A DNA stretch of 17,494 nucleotides from positions 1-17,494 of the forward strand of contig JBBCJT010000096.1 in NCBI GenBank assembly GCA_037190665.1. The letters run 5' to 3'. This document shows positions 1 through 8,707 of the stretch, in pieces. Every line of letters starts with the position of its first letter. Positions within the stretch are counted from its first letter, which is position 1. This DNA comes from JBBCJT01 sp037190665 (GTDB lineage Bacteria; Pseudomonadota; Alphaproteobacteria; Acetobacterales; Acetobacteraceae). The position numbers were made by a program, and so were the translations under genes. Under the pieces are notes generated by a model. It saw nothing but the letters and a program-made list of their open reading frames with translations. It did not search any database and was not told where the DNA came from.

Positions 1-114
1 GACCCATTCGCGCGACCTGTTGCCAGTTTACAGCTTGTTTCCAGTCTTGCGCGGCCGGCCGCTGGCGGCGTGCGCGAGGCCCGGGTCGCAGCCGGCGGAC
101 GCGGCCGTTCGTGC

Positions 115-120
115 AAAGGA
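115..120 (+). promoter_or_regulatory. Ribosome binding site deciding the start at 127
   Basis: AAAGGA with a six-base spacer before ATG 127. It favours this start over the longer reading from position 70, which would hide the signal peptide behind 19 extra residues. Confidence 0.6.
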
Positions 121-126
121 AACCCC

Positions 127-738
127 ATGCCGACCCTGTCCCGTCGCGGCCTTCTGGTCCTCGGCCTGGCCGCGCTGTCCGGCGCCCGCTCCCACGCGCA
201 GGGCGCCGGGCCGGTCCGCATTCGCGGCACCATCGTCGGCCTCGAAGGCGACGCGCTGAGCGTCCTCACTGGCACGAACGAGCGGCTGGTCATCACCCTC
301 GCCCCGGCCGCGACGGTGGCGGCCCTGCGCCGCGTGGCACTCGCCGACATCACGCCGGGCACCTCGGTTGGCGTCGTGGCCGAGCCGGGACCCGATGGCG
401 AGTTGCGGGCCACGGCCATCACCGTGCTGCCGCCCGGCATGCGGATCACCGAGCTCCAGACCGCGTGGGACACCGCGCCCAATGCGTCCATGAACAACGG
501 CGCCGTCGAGGCCGCGGTGGACAGTGGCTCGGGACGGGACCTGACGCTCAATATCCTCGGCCGCCGCGTGCTGGTGCGCGTGCCGGCCGGGACGCCGCTG
601 CTCATGCCCATCGCGGCCACGCGCGCCGATCTCGTGCCGGGCGCGACCGTCTTCATCAACGCGATGCGCGGCGCGGACGGCGGGATCTCCGCCACCCGCG
701 TGACGGTCAGCAAGGACGGCGTCGCGCCGGCGATCTAG
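127..738 (+). CDS. Exported beta-rich protein of unknown function (DUF5666-like)
   Basis: 203 aa. The ATG at 127 is preferred to the upstream GTG-type start because AAAGGA lies six bases before it and the protein then begins with an export signal. Residues 1-25 form that signal: SRRGLL (a twin-arginine-like pair), a hydrophobic Leu/Ala stretch, then a probable cleavage after S-H-A. The mature part has short alternating strands in two similar halves (RIRGTIVGLEGDALSV near the start, then RDLTLNILGRRVLVRVP) and ends with VTVSKDGVAPAI. From memory this matches a common family of small periplasmic proteobacterial proteins often annotated as hypothetical or DUF5666-like, with the same tail (DGVAP). 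No catalytic motif is visible. It stands alone, with no clear operon partner. Family assignment is moderate; function is unknown. Confidence 0.8.
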   Translation: MPTLSRRGLLVLGLAALSGARSHAQGAGPVRIRGTIVGLEGDALSVLTGTNERLVITLAPAATVAALRRVALADITPGTSVGVVAEPGPDGELRATAITVLPPGMRITELQTAWDTAPNASMNNGAVEAAVDSGSGRDLTLNILGRRVLVRVPAGTPLLMPIAATRADLVPGATVFINAMRGADGGISATRVTVSKDGVAPAI

Positions 739-874
739 CGCGTCGCGCCGCGGCGCGGCCTGCGTTAGGCTTCGCCATGCTCCGCGTTTCGCCAGCCATG
801 GCATGTGCATGCGTTCGTGACCCCCGGCCCGTGCAGCCGGTCCCTGCGCGGCGCTGGCAGCGGGTTCGTCCGTC
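739..874. other. Short intergenic stretch with a GC palindrome
   Basis: This 136-base gap holds a perfect 14-base GC palindrome at 744-757, six bases after the stop of the exported-protein gene. No T tract follows, so it is at best a weak terminator. Nothing else is recognisable here. Confidence 0.3.
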
Positions 875-1075
875 GTGAGGCGCATCGGGGGCTGGCTGCT
901 CGCGGCGATCGGCCTCGCCGCCTTCGCTGCCGCCGTCATGACGGCGACGCGCACGGGCAGCCTGCCATGGTACGGCATTGCATCCCTGCCGGTCGCCCTG
1001 GTCGGCCTGCTGCTGGCCGGCGCCCGTCCGCGCCCGGCGCCGCCGCTGAACCGCAACGAGCACGGACAGGCCTGA
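875..1075 (+). CDS. Small two-helix membrane protein, hypothetical
   Basis: 66 aa from a GTG start; no strong Shine-Dalgarno is visible, so the start is uncertain. Residues 6-25 and 35-52 are hydrophobic (WLLAAIGLAAFAAAV and ASLPVALVGLLLAG), joined by a short loop with SLPWYG, and the protein ends in a polar Pro/Asn/His-containing tail. Third codon positions are strongly GC-rich, as in neighbouring true genes, which supports coding. It lies 55 bases upstream of enolase on the same strand, so co-transcription is possible. I do not recognise a family. It could be a small inner-membrane protein; no function can be assigned. Confidence 0.6.
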   Translation: MRRIGGWLLAAIGLAAFAAAVMTATRTGSLPWYGIASLPVALVGLLLAGARPRPAPPLNRNEHGQA

Positions 1076-1130
1076 CCTTGCCCTTCGCCGCGCGGCACCG
1101 TAGTGCGCCGCAACGCAACCGGAGAGCCCC

Positions 1131-2408
<1,278 letters not shown>

Positions 2409-2420
2409 AGAGGCAGTTGC

Positions 2421-2446
2421 GGGCCCGGCCGGCCGGGCCCATTTTT
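2421..2446 (+). terminator. Intrinsic terminator after eno
   Basis: A perfect 20-base palindrome at 2421-2440 (arms GGGCCCGG and CCGGGCCC around CCGG) is followed directly by ATTTTT at 2441-2446. It lies 12 bases past the eno stop. The strong GC stem plus T tract is the textbook Rho-independent form. Confidence 0.85.
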
Positions 2447-2523
2447 GGGGAGGCCGGTGCAGCCCCGCATGCGGCCGAGCGTTGAAGGCGTCGGGCAGCG
2501 TGCCCGAGCGGGAGGGAACCAGG

Positions 2524-2760
2524 ATGGACGGTCAGGACATTGCGCGCCGGATCGCGGCCGTGCGCATGGAAGCCGATGCGGATGCGCGCAACGAGGTGAT
2601 GCGCCGCCGGCGGCGGCGGCGTTCGGCCACGGCGGCAACCTGCGTCGCGCTGGGCCAGCAGCCGGAGAAGCGGTTCGAGCCCATGCAGCGCGAGCGGGCG
2701 GAGCCCGGCCTGCGCATGGACCACGCCCGCCTCCGGCCTCCTTCACCGCGGCAGGCGTAA
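2524..2760 (+). CDS. Possible small basic protein, hypothetical
   Basis: 78 aa. The ATG at 2524 is preceded by GGGAGG at 2511-2516, a credible Shine-Dalgarno, and third codon positions are mostly G or C, so coding is plausible. Residues 1-24 look helical (MDGQDIARRIAAVRMEADA), followed by a run of seven arginines near residues 27-33 and a low-complexity Arg/Pro tail. No transmembrane segment, no known motif, and no family that I recognise. It follows the eno terminator, so it would need its own promoter, which I could not identify. If it is not a gene, 2447-2766 is a non-coding gap of about 320 bases between eno and the minus-strand Pro/Tyr-rich gene. Confidence 0.45.
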   Translation: MDGQDIARRIAAVRMEADADARNEVMRRRRRRRSATAATCVALGQQPEKRFEPMQRERAEPGLRMDHARLRPPSPRQA

Positions 2761-2766
2761 GCCTGC

Positions 2767-3048
2767 CTACCGCAGCGGGATGTTGAGCCCCAGCGAGAGC
2801 GAGGGCGGCCCGTAGTAGTAAACCGGCGGCGGCGGCGCGTAGACGACCGGCGGCGGGGGCGCATAGTAGTAATAGCGCGGCGGCGGGGCGTAGTAGGCCC
2901 GCGGCGGTGGCGCGTAGTACGCGCGCGGCGGCGGTCCCCAGCCGTGATGATGGCGGTGGCGATGGCGCCACCCGTCCGCCGCAGCGGGGGCGACCGCGGC
3001 GGCGAGCATGGTCGCCGCGACCAGTCCGGTGACGAGGGGCTTGCTCAT
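2767..3048 (-). CDS. Secreted Pro/Tyr-repeat protein (PXPV-like)
   Basis: 93 aa. The ATG at 3048 is chosen because AAGAAGG lies about eight bases upstream; the ATG two codons earlier (3054) sits too close to it. Residues 1-26 are a signal peptide (MSKPLVTGLVAATMLAAAVAPAAADG). Then comes a His/Arg cluster (WRHRHRHHHGWG), and then five imperfect repeats of the form A-PPP-R-A-YY, drifting to APPPPVVY and APPPPVYYY, and a short tail (SLSLGLNIPLR). Small exported proteins of this kind are frequent in Acetobacteraceae and Bradyrhizobium and are often named PXPV-repeat proteins, but their function is not established. The His cluster could bind metal and the tyrosines could cross-link or coat the envelope; both ideas are inference. 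It is transcribed divergently from ftsB. Confidence 0.8.
   Translation of the reverse strand: MSKPLVTGLVAATMLAAAVAPAAADGWRHRHRHHHGWGPPPRAYYAPPPRAYYAPPPRYYYYAPPPPVVYAPPPPVYYYGPPSLSLGLNIPLR
2809..2938 (-). repeat. Imperfect in-frame tandem repeat in the Pro/Tyr-rich gene
   Basis: About five units of 24-27 bases encode A-PPP-x-x-YY. The plus strand shows recurring GGCGGCGG blocks separated by CGTAGTA or CATAGTA. The number of Tyr codons differs between units, consistent with slippage. Confidence 0.7.
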
Positions 3049-3119
3049 GATCATTGCCTTCTTCCGCCGGCTATATGGGGCGCCATACCGGTCCGGGCTG
3101 AGGTTTGTTTGTGACGAAG

Positions 3120-3148
3120 TTGCGGCATTCGGCTGCGAAATGTCGCAA
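3120..3148. promoter_or_regulatory. Imperfect 10-bp inverted repeat upstream of ftsB
   Basis: TTGCGGCATT (3120-3129) and AATGTCGCAA (3139-3148) are inverted copies with one mismatch and a nine-base spacer. The site lies in the divergent region between the Pro/Tyr-rich gene and ftsB, so it could be an operator for either. No binding protein can be named. Confidence 0.35.
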
Positions 3149-3153
3149 TCCTC

Positions 3154-3170
3154 TTCGCGCGTGGCGCGAA
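3154..3170. repeat. Perfect 7-bp hairpin upstream of ftsB
   Basis: TTCGCGC (3154-3160) and GCGCGAA (3164-3170) pair across a three-base loop (GTG). It lies six bases after the previous inverted repeat and 65 bases before the proposed ftsB start. No T tract follows, so it is not a standard terminator; a leader hairpin or protein site is possible. Confidence 0.4.
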
Positions 3171-3235
3171 ACGCATTTCGGGCTTCCGCAACGCGCCAGT
3201 CCGTGATTCCTTGAGCCTTGGCCAGCGAGGGGCGG

Positions 3236-3562
3236 GTGTTGGGGCGTGAGATCAGACGCAGGCTGAAGGCGATGGCGTGGCCCACGTTGTTCCTGGGCCT
3301 CGTCGCCTATTTCGCCTGGCATGCGACGCAGGGCGATCGCGGCATGGTCGCCATGCAGCAGCGCGAGCACATGCTCACGGAAGCGCGCGCGGAACTCGCC
3401 CGGGCCGAGAGCGAGCAGCAGACATGGGAACGCCGCGTCACGGCGCTGCGCGGCCCGCTGCTCGACGCCGACATGCTCGATGAACGCGCGCGCGCCATGC
3501 TCAACCTTGGCAATCCGCAGGAGATCATCGTGCCCTACGGATCCGGCAATCGGCTCTACTGA
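3236..3562 (+). CDS. ftsB: FtsB/DivIC-type septum formation initiator
   Basis: 108 aa from the GTG at 3236, chosen because GAGGGG lies just upstream at 3227-3232. TTG 3239, TTG 3218 and ATG 3272 are in-frame alternatives. FtsB is a bitopic membrane protein that joins FtsL and FtsQ in the divisome and helps trigger septal peptidoglycan synthesis. The protein shows the family layout: a basic cytoplasmic tail (GREIRRRLKAM), one membrane helix (WPTLFLGLVAYFAWHA), a periplasmic coiled coil (about residues 40-70), and a conserved C-terminal segment (DADMLDERARAMLNLGNPQEIIV). Location between eno and pdhA matches other alphaproteobacteria. Its last seven bases overlap the 3' end of the minus-strand MFS gene. 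Confidence 0.9.
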   Translation: MLGREIRRRLKAMAWPTLFLGLVAYFAWHATQGDRGMVAMQQREHMLTEARAELARAESEQQTWERRVTALRGPLLDADMLDERARAMLNLGNPQEIIVPYGSGNRLY

Positions 3563-4746
3563 GCCTGCGCCGCCTCCGGCAGGGTGGCGGAGCGGATCGA
3601 CACGATCGCCAGCAGTGACAGGGTGAATCCGGCGACGGCCAGCACGAGCGCGGCCTGAGCACCGCCAAGGCTGGCCGCGAGACCGCCGGCCAGCGCGCCG
3701 AGCGGCCGCACACCGAACACGGTGAGCTGCATCGTCGCGTTGACCCGGCCGAGCAACATCGGCGGCGTGACGAGCTGCACAAGCGTGTTGCGCGCGATCA
3801 GCCACAGCATCGGCCCGAAGCCGAGCAGCGCCATCGCGACGCAGGGCAATATCGGGCTGCCCGCCGGCGCGCCCAGCAGCAACAGGCTCGCGCCGACGGA
3901 CGCGGCGGGACCGAACAGCAGGATCGCGTGCATCGGCAGGCGGCGTGCGATGGCGGGGGCCCGGAGCGCGGCGACGACCTGCCCCGCACCGAGCGCGCCG
4001 AGGATGAGCCCCGCCTGCGTGGGCGGCAGCGCGAGTTCGCCGACGGCGAAGGGCACCAGCACCGCCAGCAGCGCGAAGAAGCCGGTGTTCCAGGCCACCG
4101 CGCAGATCGCGACCGTCCGCAGCGCGGGATGGCGCCACATGTGCCGCGCACCCTCCCGCGCCGCCGTGAGCAGCGGGGTCGAGCGATCGTGTGCCGGGGG
4201 CGGCTCGGCAGTGGCTCCGGCTCGCAGCACTATCATGCCCAGGACGGCAGTGAGCGAAGCCGCCGCGAAGATCGACGCCACGCCATGGTCCCGCGCGAGC
4301 CAGCCGGCCAGCAGCGGGGCCAGCAGCGTCGCGCCGGCACGGGCGAGTTCCAGCCGCGCGTTGCCGGCCGGCAGCCGGGCCGGCGGCAGCAGGGCGGGCA
4401 GCCGCGCCGTCGCGGAGAGGGTGAAGACGACCGTGCCGGCGGCGGCGAGGAAGCCCGCGCCCGCGAGCAGCGTCGCGTATCCGGACACCAACGCGCCCAC
4501 AAGGCATGCGACGGCCGTTGCCGCGAGCGCCGCCCGCAGCAGCCGCAGGCGGTCATGCCGGTCCACCCACACGCCGGCGGGGATCGACACCAGAAGCCAG
4601 GCCGCACTCTGCGCGGCGATCAGCGCGCCGGTCGCGCCGGGTCCGGCCGCGGCCGCGAGCGCGGCGAAGGGCAGGGCTGCGAGGGTAAGCTGGTCGGTGC
4701 CGTGCGCGGCGGTGGCGGCAAGCGCGAGGCGGTTGAGCGGTGACAT
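3556..4746 (-). CDS. MFS transporter (EntS-like, MFS_3 type)
   Basis: 396 aa, the usual length for a 12-helix major facilitator. Many long Ala/Leu/Gly-rich hydrophobic segments run through it, and the loop between helices 2 and 3 carries the MFS motif A as VWVDRHDRLRLL (about residues 59-70). A charged central loop (AEPPPAHDRSTP) separates the two six-helix halves. The overall pattern fits the MFS_3 group, which includes the enterobactin exporter EntS and several drug-efflux permeases; the substrate here is unknown. The ATG at 4746 has GGGAG six bases upstream. The gene is divergent from pdhA and its last seven bases overlap the ftsB 3' end. It looks like an insertion into the conserved ftsB-pdhA neighbourhood, but base composition does not differ noticeably. 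Confidence 0.9.
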   Translation of the reverse strand: MSPLNRLALAATAAHGTDQLTLAALPFAALAAAAGPGATGALIAAQSAAWLLVSIPAGVWVDRHDRLRLLRAALAATAVACLVGALVSGYATLLAGAGFLAAAGTVVFTLSATARLPALLPPARLPAGNARLELARAGATLLAPLLAGWLARDHGVASIFAAASLTAVLGMIVLRAGATAEPPPAHDRSTPLLTAAREGARHMWRHPALRTVAICAVAWNTGFFALLAVLVPFAVGELALPPTQAGLILGALGAGQVVAALRAPAIARRLPMHAILLFGPAASVGASLLLLGAPAGSPILPCVAMALLGFGPMLWLIARNTLVQLVTPPMLLGRVNATMQLTVFGVRPLGALAGGLAASLGGAQAALVLAVAGFTLSLLAIVSIRSATLPEAAQAQ

Positions 4747-4833
4747 GCGGGCTCCCGGAAAAGCGGGCGACGGTCTCCTCCGGACGGTGTCACCGGCACC
4801 ATCCGCCGCGTGCTTTGATACGATTGGCGCTGT

Positions 4834-4856
4834 ATTGAACTCGATTTCGGTTCAAT
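4834..4856. promoter_or_regulatory. 7-bp inverted repeat in the MFS/pdhA divergent region
   Basis: ATTGAAC (4834-4840) and GTTCAAT (4850-4856) form a perfect inverted repeat around a nine-base spacer. Each arm contains TTGA in outward-reading orientation, so it resembles a -35 element on both strands. On the plus strand GATATT (4860-4865) could be a weak -10, though the spacer of 19 is long. It is a candidate operator or promoter element for pdhA, the MFS gene, or both. Confidence 0.4.
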
Positions 4857-4865
4857 GACGATATT

Positions 4866-4882
4866 GCATTGCAGCACAATGC
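4866..4882. promoter_or_regulatory. 6-bp inverted repeat upstream of pdhA
   Basis: GCATTG (4866-4871) and CAATGC (4877-4882) form a perfect inverted repeat around five bases, about 80 bases before the pdhA start. The TTGCATTGCAGCA core recalls TGC/GCA-rich sites described for alphaproteobacterial PhaR-type regulators. That resemblance is from memory and weak. Confidence 0.4.
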
Positions 4883-4950
4883 GTTACGGGGTGGGGGTAC
4901 CCTTGCGCATGGCATTGTCTGCGGGTACGTGGCGTCAAAGCAGCGGTTCT

Positions 4951-4957
4951 GGAGGAA
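4951..4957 (+). promoter_or_regulatory. Strong ribosome binding site of pdhA
   Basis: GGAGGAA, four bases before ATG 4962. It excludes the longer in-frame reading from TTG 4869, whose extra 31 residues would be encoded by the inverted-repeat region. Confidence 0.75.
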
Positions 4958-4961
4958 CGCC

Positions 4962-5978
4962 ATGGCGCAGGCGGCGGAAGCCAAGGGTAAACGCGGCAAG
5001 GTCAGGGAGTCGGCGATGACGACCGACCAGCTCCTCACCGCCTACCGCGATATGCTGCTGATCCGACGCTTCGAGGAGAAGGCGGGCCAGCTCTACGGCA
5101 TGGGGCTGATCGGCGGGTTCTGCCATCTCTACATCGGCCAGGAAGCCGTCGTGGTCGGCATGCAGGCCGCGATCGGCGAGGGCGATCAGGTCATCACCTC
5201 CTACCGCGACCACGGCCACATGCTCGCCTGCGGCATGAACCCGCGCGGCGTGATGGCGGAGCTCACCGGGCGCATCGGCGGCTATTCCAAGGGGAAGGGC
5301 GGCTCGATGCACATGTTCTCGCGCGAGAAGAACTTCTACGGCGGGCACGGCATCGTCGGCGCGCAGGTCTCACTCGGCACCGGCCTGTCCTTCGCCAACT
5401 GGTATCGCGGCAACGACCGCGTGACGCTGACCTATTACGGCGAGGGCGCGTCCAACCAGGGCCAGGTGTACGAGAGCTACAACCTCGCTGCCGTGCTCAA
5501 GCTTCCCAACATCTTCATCATCGAAAACAACCGCTACGCGATGGGCACCTCGCAGGAGCGCGCCTCCACCGCGCGGGACCTGTCCAAGAACGCCGCCGCC
5601 TGGGGCGTGCCCGGCCTGCAGGTGGACGGAATGGACGTGGTCGCGGTGAAGGCCGCCGGCGAGGAAGCGGTCGCGCATTGCCGCGCCGGCAAGGGCCCGT
5701 TCCTGCTGGAGATGAAGACCTACCGCTACCGCGGCCACTCGATGTCCGACCCCGCGAAGTACCGCACCCGCGAGGAGGTGCAGAAGATGCGCGAGACGCA
5801 GGATTGCATCGAGCGGGCGCGGGCGGTGCTGCTGGAGCAGGGCGCGGACGAGGCGCGGCTCAAGGCGGTGGACAACGAGGTGAAGGCGATCGTGCAGGAC
5901 GCGGCGGATTTCGCGCAGACCTCGCCGGAACCGCCGGAGAGCGAACTGTGGACCGACGTGCTGGTGGAGGCGAAGTAA
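4962..5978 (+). CDS. pdhA: Pyruvate dehydrogenase E1 subunit alpha
   Basis: 338 aa. With PdhB it forms the thiamine-pyrophosphate-dependent E1 that decarboxylates pyruvate and passes the acetyl group to the lipoyl arm of E2. Seen: a basic Lys/Arg-rich N-terminus, RRFEEKAGQLYGMGLIGGFCHLYIGQEA near the start, SYRDHGH, and the phosphorylation-loop-like RYRGHSMSDPAKYR near the end. The diphosphate/Mg motif, normally GDG-X(24-27)-NN, reads G-E-G at residues 160-162 followed by NN at 189-190. The codon at 5442-5444 is GAG, so Glu replaces the usual Asp; the spacing is normal. The stop is one base before pdhB, so the two are tightly coupled. First gene of the pdh operon, with a strong RBS. Confidence 0.97.
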   Translation: MAQAAEAKGKRGKVRESAMTTDQLLTAYRDMLLIRRFEEKAGQLYGMGLIGGFCHLYIGQEAVVVGMQAAIGEGDQVITSYRDHGHMLACGMNPRGVMAELTGRIGGYSKGKGGSMHMFSREKNFYGGHGIVGAQVSLGTGLSFANWYRGNDRVTLTYYGEGASNQGQVYESYNLAAVLKLPNIFIIENNRYAMGTSQERASTARDLSKNAAAWGVPGLQVDGMDVVAVKAAGEEAVAHCRAGKGPFLLEMKTYRYRGHSMSDPAKYRTREEVQKMRETQDCIERARAVLLEQGADEARLKAVDNEVKAIVQDAADFAQTSPEPPESELWTDVLVEAK

Positions 5979-5979
5979 G

Positions 5980-7377
<1,398 letters not shown>

Positions 7378-7390
7378 GGGAGGGCGCGCC

Positions 7391-8707
7391 ATGGCGACCA
7401 ACATCCTGATGCCGGCGCTGAGCCCGACCATGACGGAGGGCAAGCTTTCCCGCTGGCTCAAGAAGGAAGGCGAGGCGGTCAAATCGGGCGACGTGATCGC
7501 CGAGATCGAGACCGACAAGGCGACGATGGAGGTCGAGGCCGTCGACGAGGGCATCCTCGGCAAGATCCTCGTCGCCGAAGGCACCGAGGGCGTGAAGGTC
7601 AACGATCCGATCGCCGTTCTGGTGGAGGAGGGCGAGAGCGCGGAGGCCGCGCCGGCGCCGAAGAAGGCCGAAGCCGCGCCCGCCGCCGCCGCCCCGGCCC
7701 CCGCGCCGAAGGCGGAGGCCGCGCCAGCGCCATCCCCCGGTGAGACGAAGGGCTTCAATCCGCAGCCCGATCCGCCGAGGGACCGCATCTTCGTCTCGCC
7801 GCTCGCGCGGCGCATGGCGCAGCAGGCCGGAATCGATCTTGCCGGCATCGCCGGCAGCGGCCCGAACGGGCGGATCGTGAAGGCGGATATCGAGGCCGCG
7901 CTGGCGAAGGGCCCGGCCGCGAAGCCCGCCGCCGCCCCGGCGCCGAAGGCCGAGGCCGCACCGGCCGCGGCTCCTGCCCCCAAGGCGGCCCCTGCCGCGC
8001 CGATCGCCGCGCCGCATACGGTCGTGCCGCATTCGTCGATGCGCAAGGTGATCGCGCGCCGCCTCGCCGAGAGCAAGGCGACCGTGCCGCACTTCTACGC
8101 CACGCTGGACCTGGAGATCGACGCGCTGCTCAAACTGCGGGCCGATCTCAACGCGCGCGCGCCGAAGGACGGGCCGGGCGCGTACAAGCTCTCGGTCAAC
8201 GACCTGATGATCAAGGCCGTCGCGGTCGCGCTGCGGCGGATGCCGAAGGTCAATGCGTCCTGGTCGGACGAGGGCACGATCCTCTACGACGACGTGGACA
8301 TATCGATCGCAGTATCGATTCCGGACGGGCTGATCACGCCGATCATCCGCAAGGCCGACCAGAAGGGCCTGTCCACGATCAGCGCGGAGATGAAGGACCT
8401 CGCCGCGCGGGCGAAGTCCGGCAAGCTGAAGCCCGAGGAGTTCCAGGGCGGCGGCTTCACCATCTCCAACATGGGCATGTATGGCGTGAAGAACTTCGCC
8501 GCCATCATCAACCCGCCGCAGGCCGGCATCCTCGCGGTCGCGGCCGGCGAGCAGCGCCCGGTGGTGAAGGATGGCGCGCTCGCGGTGGCGACCGTGATGT
8601 CGGTGACGATCTCGGTCGATCACCGGATCATCGACGGTGCGCTGGCGGCCGAATGGCTGCAGGTGCTGAAGGGCATCGTCGAGGACCCGCTGAGCATGCT
8701 GCTGTGA
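7391..8707 (+). CDS. pdhC: Dihydrolipoamide acetyltransferase (PDH E2)
   Basis: 438 aa. E2 is the core of the PDH complex and transfers the acetyl group from its lipoyl arm to CoA. Domain order: one lipoyl domain (1-80, lipoyl Lys43 in ETDKATME), a long Ala/Pro/Lys linker, the peripheral-subunit-binding domain that docks E1/E3 (residues 133-170, VSPLARRMAQQAG through GRIVKADI), a second Ala/Pro linker, and the catalytic domain (about 210-438). The active-site motif DHRIIDG is intact with His411 and Asp415. GGFTISNMGMYGVKNFAAIINPPQ is a typical catalytic-core segment. The ATG lies 13 bases after pdhB with GGGAGGG just upstream. Its stop codon overlaps the next gene's start by four bases. Confidence 0.98.
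   Translation: MATNILMPALSPTMTEGKLSRWLKKEGEAVKSGDVIAEIETDKATMEVEAVDEGILGKILVAEGTEGVKVNDPIAVLVEEGESAEAAPAPKKAEAAPAAAAPAPAPKAEAAPAPSPGETKGFNPQPDPPRDRIFVSPLARRMAQQAGIDLAGIAGSGPNGRIVKADIEAALAKGPAAKPAAAPAPKAEAAPAAAPAPKAAPAAPIAAPHTVVPHSSMRKVIARRLAESKATVPHFYATLDLEIDALLKLRADLNARAPKDGPGAYKLSVNDLMIKAVAVALRRMPKVNASWSDEGTILYDDVDISIAVSIPDGLITPIIRKADQKGLSTISAEMKDLAARAKSGKLKPEEFQGGGFTISNMGMYGVKNFAAIINPPQAGILAVAAGEQRPVVKDGALAVATVMSVTISVDHRIIDGALAAEWLQVLKGIVEDPLSMLL
7403..7524 (+). repeat. Lipoyl-domain DNA repeat, copy in pdhC
   Basis: Second copy of the repeat. The exact runs are 7403-7437 and 7487-7524, in the same reading frame as the pdhB copy and 1411 bases downstream of it. Confidence 0.85.

Noticed and set aside
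1..126. A gene or promoter at the left edge
   Set aside because: No coherent frame with a ribosome binding site ends here; TTGCCA at 19-24 has no convincing -10 partner.
28..1113. A minus-strand open frame of 361 codons across the first genes and the gap at 739-874
   Set aside because: Arg/Gly/His-rich composition typical of antisense GC-rich frames; the plus-strand frames have signal peptide, membrane helices or ribosome binding site.
3071..3076. A -10 box (TATAG on the minus strand) for the Pro/Tyr-rich gene
   Set aside because: No -35-like sequence lies at the right distance upstream on the minus strand.
4869..4961. A 31-residue N-terminal extension of PdhA from TTG 4869
   Set aside because: The start lies inside the inverted-repeat region and a strong Shine-Dalgarno precedes ATG 4962.
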